32,371 nucleotides of DNA, from contig SKSL01000088.1 of the NCBI GenBank assembly GCA_007123015.1, forward strand, positions 1 through 32,371. The letters run 5' to 3'. The DNA is from Natronohydrobacter sp. (lineage in GTDB: Bacteria; Pseudomonadota; Alphaproteobacteria; Rhodobacterales; Rhodobacteraceae). Both the position numbers and the translations under genes were made by a program. Positions 20,026-27,933 of the stretch are shown piece by piece. Every line of letters begins with the position of its first letter. Within the stretch, counting starts at the first letter, position 1. The notes beneath the pieces were generated by a model. It had not been told where the DNA came from. It saw only the letters and a list, made by a program, of their open reading frames with translations, and ran no database searches.

Positions 20026-20736
20026 TCAGGAGCGGTCTATATCGCGCCGCAATTGGGTAAAACTGACCGAGTTGGCGATCCGGACGGCTTGCGTGCGGCT
20101 TTGGGCGCCCAGTTTGCGCAGGATCGCCGTGACATGCGCCTTGACCGTGGTTTCCGAGATCGAAAGCTCATAGGCGATCTGCTTGTTGAGATAGCCCTCG
20201 CAGACCAGCGCCAGAATACGGCCCTGCTGCGGGGTCAGGTCTGACAGCCGGTCAATCGCGCTACGGTCGGCATCACTCTCGGCATCCTTGGCAGGGGCTG
20301 TATAGTCCTGGGGCAGATAGACCCCGCCCTGAACGGCCGCGCGCAGGGCGGTCACGAATGCATCTCGTGGGCTGTGTTTGGGGACAAAGCCCGCAGCCCC
20401 GGCATGCAGCACCGCTGTGATGATCCGGTCATCAGCCATGGATGACACCACGACCACAGGCACTCCGGGGGCAGCATTGCGCAGCCGCGTCAGCCCGTCA
20501 AGCCCGGCCACATCCGGTAAGTTCAGGTCAAGGACAATCCCTTCAACTTCCAATCCGGCGCGGATGCGTTGCAGGGCATCCCCTAACGAACTTGCCGTTT
20601 CCACTTTCGAGAACCCCGGCGTTTCCGCGAGCGTCATCTGAAGCGCCTCGCAAAAAAGCGGGTGGTCGTCTATCACCAGTATCATCTCGTCCCTCGTTCC
20701 GGTGACAGCCTCCATAGTAATCATCGTTTCACGCAT
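20026..20736 (-). CDS. LuxR/NarL-family response regulator
   Basis: Receiver ILVIDDHPLFCEAL...IVLDLNLPDVAGLDGL...VPK; HTH LTPQQGRILALVCEGYLNKQIAYELSISETTVKAHVTAILRKL. Confidence 0.93.
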   Translation of the reverse strand: MRETMITMEAVTGTRDEMILVIDDHPLFCEALQMTLAETPGFSKVETASSLGDALQRIRAGLEVEGIVLDLNLPDVAGLDGLTRLRNAAPGVPVVVVSSMADDRIITAVLHAGAAGFVPKHSPRDAFVTALRAAVQGGVYLPQDYTAPAKDAESDADRSAIDRLSDLTPQQGRILALVCEGYLNKQIAYELSISETTVKAHVTAILRKLGAQSRTQAVRIANSVSFTQLRRDIDRS

Positions 20737-20837
20737 CTGACTGCCCGAATCTGCTGTCGTTCATACTCCCAACACCACATGTAGAAGGAAAACAGCGCGA
20801 GCGCGCCCCCCCTATAGGTCTTATCTGTCGAACGGAT

Positions 20838-21272
20838 TCAGGTCAGTTTTTGGGCCAGATGCGCGAGCGCCAACACATATCCCTGCGTGCCGCAGCCAAT
20901 GATCATCGCATCCGCGCGGGCGCTGATATAGGACTGGTGCCGGAAGGCCTCGCGGCGGTGGATATTCGAGATGTGCACTTCGATTACAGGTCCCTCGAAG
21001 GCATTGAGCGCATCAAGAATTGCAATCGACGTATGCGTGTAAGCCCCTGCATTGATGACGATCCCGGCCGCAGCCTGGCGCGCTTCCTGAATCATCTCGA
21101 CCAGCGCACCTTCATGATTGGACTGTCGGAAATCAACTGCAAGGTCCAGGCGCGCGGCCTCGGATGCGCAGGCCTGTGCCACATCATCCAGCGTCTCTGA
21201 GCCATAGATCGCGGGCTCGCGCTGGCCCAGAAGATTAAGGTTCGGCCCGTTCAGAATGAGAATGGTTTTCAT
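20838..21272 (-). CDS. aroQ: Type II 3-dehydroquinate dehydratase
   Basis: [85 protein letters not shown]. Confidence 0.96.
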   Translation of the reverse strand: MKTILILNGPNLNLLGQREPAIYGSETLDDVAQACASEAARLDLAVDFRQSNHEGALVEMIQEARQAAAGIVINAGAYTHTSIAILDALNAFEGPVIEVHISNIHRREAFRHQSYISARADAMIIGCGTQGYVLALAHLAQKLT

Positions 21273-21323
21273 GCGACGCTGCCTTGCTGCCTGTGTCGGG
21301 TCTGTCATGTCAGAGCGCAGGGT

Positions 21324-22118
21324 TCAGGCGGGGCGCTGGCGGATGATCCTGGCAAGATTGTCGAAGATCGCTGAATTTGCAGCAATGATCTCGCCGCGCT
21401 CCAGGATTTGCGTGCCTTCACGGATCGGGCCCACAAACCCGCCTGCTTCGCGGACCAATAACAGACCCGCCGCCAGATCCCACGCATGCAACTCACGTTC
21501 CCAGAAGCCATCGTAACGCCCGGCCGCCACATAGGCGAGATCGAGCGCCGCCGATCCCCAGCGCCGGACGCCTGCGCAGGCCGGCATCAACTGCCCCAAA
21601 TCGTGCAGGGTGGCAGGCAGGGTTTTCTTGCCTGCATAAGGCACCCCTGTCGCAAACACACTCTCGATCATGGCGCTGCGGTCCGAGACACGCAAGCGGC
21701 GGTCATTCATGAAAGCGCCTGCGCCCTTCTCGGCCACGAATAATTCATCTTTGGCAGGATCGAAGACGACCGCTGCGACGATCTCACCCTTGAATTCCAG
21801 CGCGATCGAGATCGCCCAATGCGGCAGACCATGCATGAAATTCGTGGTTCCATCCAGCGGATCGACAATCCAGCGCCGGGTCGGATCCTTGCCGTTGACC
21901 GGCTCGGATTCTTCCCCCAGCCAGCCGTAATTGGGCCGGGCTTCTGTCAGCATCTCGCGGATGATCTTCTCAGAGGCGATATCGGCGCGGCTGACAAACT
22001 CTCCGGCGGATTTCGAAGAGACCTGCAGGTTCTCGACCTCGCGGAAATCCTTGACCAGCGCGCGTCCTGCCTTGCGTGCGGCGTTGATCATGATGGTAAG
22101 ATTGGCGCTGCCTTGCAT
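21324..22118 (-). CDS. suhB: Inositol monophosphatase family protein
   Basis: WLGEESEPVNGKDPTRRWIVDPLDGTTNFMHGLPHWAISIAL, AWDLAAGLLLVREAGG. Confidence 0.9.
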   Translation of the reverse strand: MQGSANLTIMINAARKAGRALVKDFREVENLQVSSKSAGEFVSRADIASEKIIREMLTEARPNYGWLGEESEPVNGKDPTRRWIVDPLDGTTNFMHGLPHWAISIALEFKGEIVAAVVFDPAKDELFVAEKGAGAFMNDRRLRVSDRSAMIESVFATGVPYAGKKTLPATLHDLGQLMPACAGVRRWGSAALDLAYVAAGRYDGFWERELHAWDLAAGLLLVREAGGFVGPIREGTQILERGEIIAANSAIFDNLARIIRQRPA

Positions 22119-22201
22119 CTGGGGTCGCTCCTGAAGGGTCCGGGGCGCGCTATACGCTGCAGGGGGGCAGATGTGAAGCCCTTGCGCGGGCCTCTCGACG
22201 C

Positions 22202-22831
22202 TCAGGGCCGCGCGATGAATTCCGCTGCAATCAACCCGCGCAAGGCATTGCCAACCCAGAGCTGCACATGCGGCAAGTCGCGCGCCAACAGGGTCTCTTC
22301 CGGGCAGGCGCGTTCGGCGCGCAGGACACCGGGCAACAGGCCCGCCGACAGGGGCGGCGTGCGCATTCCCGCGCCACGGTCGAAGAATACAGTCGTGATG
22401 GTTCCATCGCAGACCTCGTCGCGTTCATTGAGGAAGATTACTTCATCAATGTCTGTGGGAAGGTCTGCGCGGGCCGCATCATATTTCGCGCGGCGGCTGG
22501 ATTTTATGCGCAGCCAAGGGTCGCGTGACGAAAGCCGCTCGCGCGCCAACGCCACATGCCAGAGCGGTTTCGACGGGGGCAGGGGGGTGTGCGTGATCTG
22601 CATTCTGCCGTCCCGCGAGAGCGTCAGGCGCAACCGGGCCGGGTGGGCCGGGCCGCTGATCTGTGCGTGCGGGCAGTCCCAGCCCAGAGCGTCGGCGCCC
22701 CTGCGCAAGCGGGCGCGGTGTAGCGCTTCGCGCGGGGCGCGCGTGCCGTCCCAATAGAGGGTTTCGATCAGGTGCAGACCGGGGTCGTCAGCGCCTGCGC
22801 GTAGCGCATCTTCCACAGTGCTTCCTCCCAT
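22202..22831 (-). CDS. Aminotransferase class IV family protein (PabC-like 4-amino-4-deoxychorismate lyase)
   Basis: Candidate PLP lysine in RIKSSRRAKYDAAR, EVIFLNERDEVCDGTITTVFF, TPPLSAGLLPGVLR; overlaps the end of pabB. Confidence 0.85.
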   Translation of the reverse strand: MGGSTVEDALRAGADDPGLHLIETLYWDGTRAPREALHRARLRRGADALGWDCPHAQISGPAHPARLRLTLSRDGRMQITHTPLPPSKPLWHVALARERLSSRDPWLRIKSSRRAKYDAARADLPTDIDEVIFLNERDEVCDGTITTVFFDRGAGMRTPPLSAGLLPGVLRAERACPEETLLARDLPHVQLWVGNALRGLIAAEFIARP

Positions 22832-23928
22832 TCACCCTGGGCTGTGCTGTCTTGCACCACACCGCCGCCGACATCCGCGCGGATATGGCCATCCGGCGCG
22901 ATCTGCAAGGTGCGGATCGCCACAGACCAGCATTGATCGCCATCTGGCGCAGCCCAGCCGATGGCCCCGCAATAGGCCCCGCGCGGGCTGTGTTCCAGTT
23001 CCGCAATGATCTGCATGGCGCGGATTTTCGGCGCGCCTGTGACGGAACCGCAGGGAAAGAGCGCGGCCATCAAGTCAGGCAGCCCCGCAGCGTCGCGCAA
23101 CTGGCCCTGCACGCGGCTGCTCATCTGATGCACTGTGGCGAAACTCTCGATGGCGAACAGCTCAGGCACGCGCACAGTGCCGATGCGGCTGATCCGCCCG
23201 ATATCGTTGCGCAGCAGATCGACGATCATCAGATTCTCGGCCTGCACTTTCTCGCTCGCTGCCAGCGCGGCTTTCAGCCTTGCATCCTCGCGCGGATCAG
23301 CGCTGCGTGGGGCCGTGCCCTTCATCGGCCGACTTTCGAGGGTATCGCCCTTGATCTGAAAGAACAGCTCCGGACTGCGCGAGACGATGGCAGCACCGCC
23401 ACCAAGATCAAGATACGCCCCGAAGCCGACAGTCTGGCGCTTGCGCAGCGCCCCGTAAAGCCCAAGCGCTGTGCCCGCTTCAAGCTGCGTGTGCACCGGG
23501 AATGTGAGGTTGATCTGGTAGCAATCCCCCGCGCGGATATAGGTTTGCAACTGCGTGAAGGCTGTATCATAGGTCGCGCGCGGGATCGCAGGGTCCAGCG
23601 GCGCAAGCCGGATATCCCGCGCTGCATGCCTTGCCTGCGCGACTATGTCCGCTGCAGCAGATGGCGTGTCATAAAGTCGCAGGTCAATGAGGGGCCGCGC
23701 CGAAGGCACCCAAAGCTGCTCAAGGCGCGGCTCGAAGGCATAGCCGGCTTCATAGGCCAGATATCCGGCGACCCAGAGCCCTGCGCGCCGCGCGGCCTCT
23801 GCCTGCTCAAGCACAGGCTGAACCTCGTTCAGGGCCTGTGCAATAAGGCGCTGACGGGGCCTGTCGAAAAGCGCAGGACGGCCCTTTGGCCCATGTTCGA
23901 TCAGGATCACTTTGCCGCTCGCATCCAC
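22768..23928 (-). CDS. pabB: Aminodeoxychorismate synthase component I
   Basis: SRPMKGTAPR, AENLMIVDLLRNDIGRI, LFPCGSVTGAPKIRAMQIIAELE. Confidence 0.92.
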   Translation of the reverse strand: MDASGKVILIEHGPKGRPALFDRPRQRLIAQALNEVQPVLEQAEAARRAGLWVAGYLAYEAGYAFEPRLEQLWVPSARPLIDLRLYDTPSAAADIVAQARHAARDIRLAPLDPAIPRATYDTAFTQLQTYIRAGDCYQINLTFPVHTQLEAGTALGLYGALRKRQTVGFGAYLDLGGGAAIVSRSPELFFQIKGDTLESRPMKGTAPRSADPREDARLKAALAASEKVQAENLMIVDLLRNDIGRISRIGTVRVPELFAIESFATVHQMSSRVQGQLRDAAGLPDLMAALFPCGSVTGAPKIRAMQIIAELEHSPRGAYCGAIGWAAPDGDQCWSVAIRTLQIAPDGHIRADVGGGVVQDSTAQGEWEEALWKMRYAQALTTPVCT

Positions 23929-24109
23929 TTCTGTTCAAGAGAAACAGATAGCGCGTTGTGTCGAGAATTGCACATGGCCTTCGCGACAGGGAAGCTGTGG
24001 AAAGCGGCATTGCCCAGGGCGCATGTGCAGAACTCTGCTGATCCTGCGCGGCTTCCTTGCCTTGCAGCACATAGTTGCTATCCTCATATGCACCCAACAG
24101 GAGGTTGAA

Positions 24110-24409
24110 ATGCCGAAACTGGTGAAAGTTTATATTCAACAAGTGCTGATCGGCTTTGGCCTCTCGGCAGTGTTCACCGTGATCCTGCTCTACTTCAATG
24201 TTGCCAATCTGCAGCGTCTGCTGTTGGGCTCGAGCGACGGCTATCTTGGCCTGTTTCTGATGTTCTTTTTCAACGGGCTGGTGTTTGCGGGTGTTCAATT
24301 CGCCATCCGGATCATGCGGATGGGCTATGAGGACGATGACGATGACGATGATGATCGCGGCATGCCCGTGCGCGCGGACTTCGCGCCGATCCCGATACGC
24401 GCAAAGTAA
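24110..24409 (+). CDS. Small conserved-looking membrane protein (about 99 aa) with acidic Asp tract
   Basis: AGGAGG upstream; MPKLVKVYIQQVLIGFGLSAVFTVILLYFNV...YLGLFLMFFFNGLVFAGVQFAIRIM, then EDDDDDDDDRG. Confidence 0.75.
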   Translation: MPKLVKVYIQQVLIGFGLSAVFTVILLYFNVANLQRLLLGSSDGYLGLFLMFFFNGLVFAGVQFAIRIMRMGYEDDDDDDDDRGMPVRADFAPIPIRAK

Positions 24410-24431
24410 GCGATAACCGTTAAGCGAGAAG

Positions 24432-24595
24432 GGCGGCAGGCCCGCAGCGACCGTGGTGGCGTGAATTTCCCGAGAGCCTGAGTTAATCAGGTGGGCGCCA
24501 GATAACGAGGCCAGGGCCCCGTCAGAGCCAGCTCCCTCGGAGATGCTTATCGGCCACTGGAAAAGGGCCACACACGCGAAGAGCAGAACCTGCCT
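24432..24595 (-). ncRNA. ssrS: Probable 6S RNA
   Basis: On the minus strand: closing stem GGCAGG-UU-CUGC (24594-24583) with GCGG-G-CCUGCC (24445-24435); central 3' strand CACCUGAUUAACUCAGGCUCUCGGGAAAUUCACG with hairpin CCUGA-UUAAC-UCAGG, analogous to E. coli 6S CACCUUGAACCAAGGGUUCA; GCUGCGGGCCUGCCGCC 3' end; predicted length about 160 nt; consistent promoter upstream. Confidence 0.68.
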
Positions 24596-24601
24596 GACTC
24601 A

Positions 24602-24630
24602 GACATAGGCCCCACCTGCCAGCGCTGCAA
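24602..24630 (-). promoter_or_regulatory. Candidate promoter for the minus-strand 6S-like RNA
   Basis: TTGCAG (24630-24625), 17-nt spacer, TATGTC (24607-24602), 6 nt then A at 24595, the base just before the GGCAGG closing stem. Confidence 0.5.
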
Positions 24631-24679
24631 GAGCGATCCGGTACTTGACGACCGTTCATCTTTCGTTCAGGTTCATGAT

Positions 24680-25135
24680 ATGTCTTCGGAACCTTCGCTG
24701 TCAGTCCCTACGGGTGTGCGCATCGCGCGCGGCGTCTGTCGCTGTCTGATCTCCATGGGATATGCGCCCCTGACCGAGTTCGCACCGACACGCGGCCTGC
24801 GTGTTGATGTGATGGCTCTGGGGCCGAAAGGCGACATCTGGGTGGTCGAGTGCAAATCGTCGCGCGCAGATTTCAGGGCAGATCACAAATGGCAGAGCTA
24901 TCTGGAGTGGTGCGACAGGTTTTTCTGGGCCGTCGATCTGGAATTTCCGCAAGAGCTGCTGCCGCCCGGGTCTGGTCTGATCCTGAGTGACGGGTTCGAC
25001 GCAGAGATCCTGCGCCAGCCAGAGCCCAGCCCGCTGGGCCCTGCGCGCCGCAAGGCGCTGGTGCAGAATTTGGCGCGGCAGGCGGCCTTGCGCCTCGCGC
25101 ACAGCCTGGACCCACAGGCTGGCAAGATGATGTGA
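24680..25135 (+). CDS. mmcB: MmcB family DNA repair protein
   Basis: GVCRCLISMGYAPLTEFAPTRGLRVDVMALGPKGDIWVVECKSSRADFRADHKWQSYLEWCDRFFWAVD; nuclease-like D...E.K motif. Confidence 0.88.
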   Translation: MSSEPSLSVPTGVRIARGVCRCLISMGYAPLTEFAPTRGLRVDVMALGPKGDIWVVECKSSRADFRADHKWQSYLEWCDRFFWAVDLEFPQELLPPGSGLILSDGFDAEILRQPEPSPLGPARRKALVQNLARQAALRLAHSLDPQAGKMM

Positions 25136-25149
25136 CAGGGCGTCAGCCC

Positions 25150-26643
25150 TCAGATATCAAACCGGACTCCCTGGGCCAGTGGCAGGGCGTCGGAGTAGTT
25201 GATGGTGTTGGTCGCCCGCCGCATATAGGCTTTCCACGCATCCGAGCCGCTCTCGCGCCCGCCGCCAGTTTCTTTCTCGCCACCGAAGGCACCGCCAATC
25301 TCGGCCCCGGATGGGCCGATATTCACATTTGCGATCCCGCAATCGGACCCAGAGGCCGAGAGGAAGGTTTCGGCCTCGCGCAGATCACGGGTGAAGATGC
25401 AGGAAGACAGCCCCTGCGGCACGTCATTTTGCAGCGCAATCGCCTGATCAAGCGTGACATAGCCCATCACATAGAGGATGGGCGCGAAAGTCTCGGTGCG
25501 CACGATCTCGCTTTGCGCAGGCATGTCGACAATAGCAGGGCGCGCATAGGCCCCGCCTGCAACAGCTTCGACCATTTCCCCGCCATGGACTGTGCCGCCT
25601 TCAGCACGGGCCTGCGCCAGCGCGGCCTGCATCTGGTCCAGCGCGGCTTTGTCGATCAGCGGCCCGACCAAGGTGTCGGGCGCGCGCGGGTCGCCAATCG
25701 GCAAGCTGGCATAAGCTGTGGCGAGTTTCGCGACCAAACCGGCGCGCAGGCTGTCATGCACGATCAGGCGACGCAGCGACGTGCAGCGCTGCCCGGCCGT
25801 GCCAACTGCCGAGAAGACAATCGCGCGCACGGCCATATCCAGATCAGCGGAAGGGGCGACAATCATCGCGTTATTGCCGCCAAGTTCCAGGATCGACCGG
25901 CCAAACCGTTCGGCGACTTTCGGCGCAACCTTGCGGCCCATCCGGGTCGATCCGGTCGCCGAGACCAGCGGCACCTGTGGACTGCTGATCAGCGCGTCGC
26001 CCAGATCCGCCCCGCCGATGACCAATTGTACCAGACCATCGGGCGCATCCCCGAACCGGGCCAACGCGCGGTTCAGCACAGCCATCGTGGCCATGGCCGT
26101 GAGCGGTGATTTCTCGGACGGTTTCCAGATCACCGGATTGCCGCAAACCAGTGCCAAAGCGGTATTCCAGGACCAGACAGCCACGGGAAAGTTGAAAGCC
26201 GTGATCACTGCTGTTGGCCCCAGCGGATGCCATGTCTCCATCATCCGATGGCCCGGGCGCTCGCTGGCGATGGTCAGCCCGTAAAGCTGGCGCGACAGGC
26301 CCACAGCGAAATCGCAAATATCAATCATCTCCTGCACTTCGCCCAAGCCCTCGGACGTGATCTTGCCGGCCTCCAGCGTCACCACAGCCCCAAGCGCATC
26401 TTTTGCGGCGCGCAATTCCTCGCCCAAGAGCCGCACCAATTCGCCCCGGCGCGGGGCGGGAACACTGCGCCATGCCTGAAACGCGGCCTGCGACTGGGCC
26501 AGGATCGTCGGAACCTGGCCGCGTTCGGTTTGGTGCAACTGCGCAACAAGGCGCCCGTCAATCGGACTGATGGCGGGCAGAGTGCCGCCAGAGAGCTGGT
26601 CCTCGGTCAGGCCGCACTTTGCGAGCAGTGGATCGACTGGCAT
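25150..26643 (-). CDS. Aldehyde dehydrogenase, ALDH7-like (L-aminoadipate-semialdehyde dehydrogenase-like)
   Basis: GPTAVITAFNFPVAVWSWNTALALVCGNPVIWKPSEK, LELGGNNAMIV, GQRCTSLRRL, NVNIGPSGAEIGGAFGGEKETGGGRESGSDAWKAYMRR. Confidence 0.9.
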   Translation of the reverse strand: MPVDPLLAKCGLTEDQLSGGTLPAISPIDGRLVAQLHQTERGQVPTILAQSQAAFQAWRSVPAPRRGELVRLLGEELRAAKDALGAVVTLEAGKITSEGLGEVQEMIDICDFAVGLSRQLYGLTIASERPGHRMMETWHPLGPTAVITAFNFPVAVWSWNTALALVCGNPVIWKPSEKSPLTAMATMAVLNRALARFGDAPDGLVQLVIGGADLGDALISSPQVPLVSATGSTRMGRKVAPKVAERFGRSILELGGNNAMIVAPSADLDMAVRAIVFSAVGTAGQRCTSLRRLIVHDSLRAGLVAKLATAYASLPIGDPRAPDTLVGPLIDKAALDQMQAALAQARAEGGTVHGGEMVEAVAGGAYARPAIVDMPAQSEIVRTETFAPILYVMGYVTLDQAIALQNDVPQGLSSCIFTRDLREAETFLSASGSDCGIANVNIGPSGAEIGGAFGGEKETGGGRESGSDAWKAYMRRATNTINYSDALPLAQGVRFDI

Positions 26644-26786
26644 CTCAGTCCCTTTCTTCTGGAAATGGCGGGCCGATCAGCGCAGGACCGGGCACCGGCA
26701 TCAAATCATGCATAAAGGTGCAGACCAAGCCCCTGTGTTACATCAAGCCCGCCCGATCTGCGCTCAGGTGTCCATTCCATGAATGC

Positions 26787-26812
26787 AAAAGGCCCGACAC
26801 AAGGGCCGGGCC
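26787..26812 (-). terminator. Intrinsic terminator after the IalB-family gene
   Basis: Minus strand GGCCCG-GCCCTTGTGT-CGGGCC-TTTT. Confidence 0.75.
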
Positions 26813-26836
26813 AAGCATTGCAATCTGCGCTGAGTC

Positions 26837-27472
26837 TTACTGCTGTTCCATTTGCTCGGACAATTCGTTGAAGGCTGCAGTGAAGCCGATCAGCGACATG
26901 CTCAGATCTACAGTCTGGTCCGGGGCGGCGACAGGCACCAGTGTCCAGACAGCTTCCGCACCACGACGGAAAGCATCAACTTCTGCCCCTGTAAAGCCCA
27001 CCCGCGCGATGCAGCCGATCGCCGTGCAGAAGGTAAAAGGATAGCGCTTCGCGGCCCCGCCATCGACCTGCATGACCAGTTGCGCAGTCAGCAGCGTTTC
27101 CAGCGGGGTCAGGATCGTCGAACCCGCCACAGCTTCGCCGCCTTCGGGCAGTGGAAAGATCGATATCTCTGCGGTCGCATTGCCTTCGCTGTCTCTGAGC
27201 AGCTGATACATCTGGCAAGGATCAGGCGCATCCGCGACACGCACGCAGACCAGTTCCCAATCGCCATGCGTGTTCCCGACATAGCTGTCACCGTCAGTGT
27301 CAGGTGTGACCAATTCCCCGGTCGAGAGCGCAGTCGCTGGGTTTGTCGCTGCAGCAGGGGGTGTTGGGGCTGCGGGCTCGTCAGCAGTTTGCGCGAATGC
27401 GTGTGTAGAAAGAAGGGCCAGCGCAGCTGTTGCAAGCGCCAATCTGCGGGCCTTGGGGAAATGGAATGTCAT
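26837..27472 (-). CDS. Invasion associated locus B (IalB) family protein, secreted
   Basis: Signal peptide LALATAALALLSTHAFAQ; HGDWELVCVRVADAPDPCQMYQLL, YPFTFCTAIGCIARVGFTGAEVDAFRRGA. Confidence 0.88.
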   Translation of the reverse strand: MTFHFPKARRLALATAALALLSTHAFAQTADEPAAPTPPAAATNPATALSTGELVTPDTDGDSYVGNTHGDWELVCVRVADAPDPCQMYQLLRDSEGNATAEISIFPLPEGGEAVAGSTILTPLETLLTAQLVMQVDGGAAKRYPFTFCTAIGCIARVGFTGAEVDAFRRGAEAVWTLVPVAAPDQTVDLSMSLIGFTAAFNELSEQMEQQ

Positions 27473-27507
27473 ATGGCGTCCTTCGCTTCCTCGTTCCGAG
27501 CGTGGGT

Positions 27508-27536
27508 GTCGTAGCATGCAGTCTTGATGCTGTCAG
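27508..27536 (-). promoter_or_regulatory. Candidate promoter for the IalB-family gene
   Basis: CTGACA, 17-nt spacer, TACGAC on the minus strand, about 35 nt before the ATG. Confidence 0.35.
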
Positions 27537-27680
27537 GCGGAAAAACTGGCTCTGCCTCAGTTGTGATGGCAACTGCTTGTCGCGCTGCCGACAGGACGCG
27601 CGGACAAAGCCAAATCTTTCGGTCCAGATGCAAACTTTACTGTCGCACTCTGCGCCCATGGCCAGAACCGGATGCCATAA

Positions 27681-27754
27681 CGAAAAAACAAGGACCGAAC
27701 GGTCCTTGTTTTCATTTTATTTTTTTTGCTCCCTGCCGGACTGGCCGACGAATT
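27681..27754 (-). ncRNA. Candidate short RNA (about 75 nt) of unknown class ending at a strong intrinsic terminator
   Basis: TTGACG-N17-TAGCCT promoter (27789..27761) with AT-rich upstream region, then within about 45 nt a 12-bp perfect terminator hairpin. Confidence 0.4.
27683..27728. terminator. Bidirectional intrinsic terminator
   Basis: AAAACAAGGACC-GAAC-GGTCCTTGTTTT (27685-27712) with T-rich tracts on both strands (CATTTTATTTTTTTT on +; TTTTTT on -). Confidence 0.85.
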
Positions 27755-27760
27755 GAGCAG

Positions 27761-27789
27761 AGGCTATGCTGAAAGATAAGGTCCGTCAA
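27761..27789 (-). promoter_or_regulatory. Candidate promoter driving the short RNA
   Basis: TTGACG (27789-27784), 17-nt spacer, TAGCCT (27766-27761); AT-rich AATAATCTGACGAATTTTTTG upstream. Confidence 0.45.
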
Positions 27790-27908
27790 CAAAAAATTCG
27801 TCAGATTATTTTCCGAAACCCTACGCAGGCTTTACACGGCTTCACAACAGTTTTTCTGTCGGTGTCCCGCGTGCGCGGCGCTGTGTCATGTCCGGCATGG
27901 ACTCAGTG

Positions 27909-27933
27909 AAAAAGCTGCGCCCTAAGGCGCAGC
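27909..27933 (-). terminator. Intrinsic terminator on the minus strand, not downstream of any recognised gene
   Basis: Minus strand GCTGCGCC-TTAG-GGCGCAGC-TTTTT (8-bp GC-rich stem, U-run). Confidence 0.75.

Noticed and set aside
23807-24571. 254-aa minus-strand ORF spanning the 6S-like region, the small membrane protein and the pabB start
   Set aside because: Runs antisense through a well-supported ORF with its own RBS; translation has no recognisable domain.
24410-24660. Plus-strand reading of the pre-mmcB gap as a riboswitch, RNase P RNA or tmRNA
   Set aside because: Some local similarity (e.g. GCCAGATAACG, ACTGGAAAAGGGCCACA), but the obligatory conserved cores (RNase P GAGGAAAGUCC; tmRNA TTCGA/CCA end; cobalamin or TPP boxes) are absent. 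The minus-strand 6S interpretation explains the structure and promoter better.
27557-27715. 52-aa minus-strand ORF MKTRTVRSLFFRYGIRFWPWAQ...
   Set aside because: Its first codons lie inside the terminator hairpin and the nearest Shine-Dalgarno (GGAG) is about 13 nt away; more likely a chance frame over an sRNA terminator.
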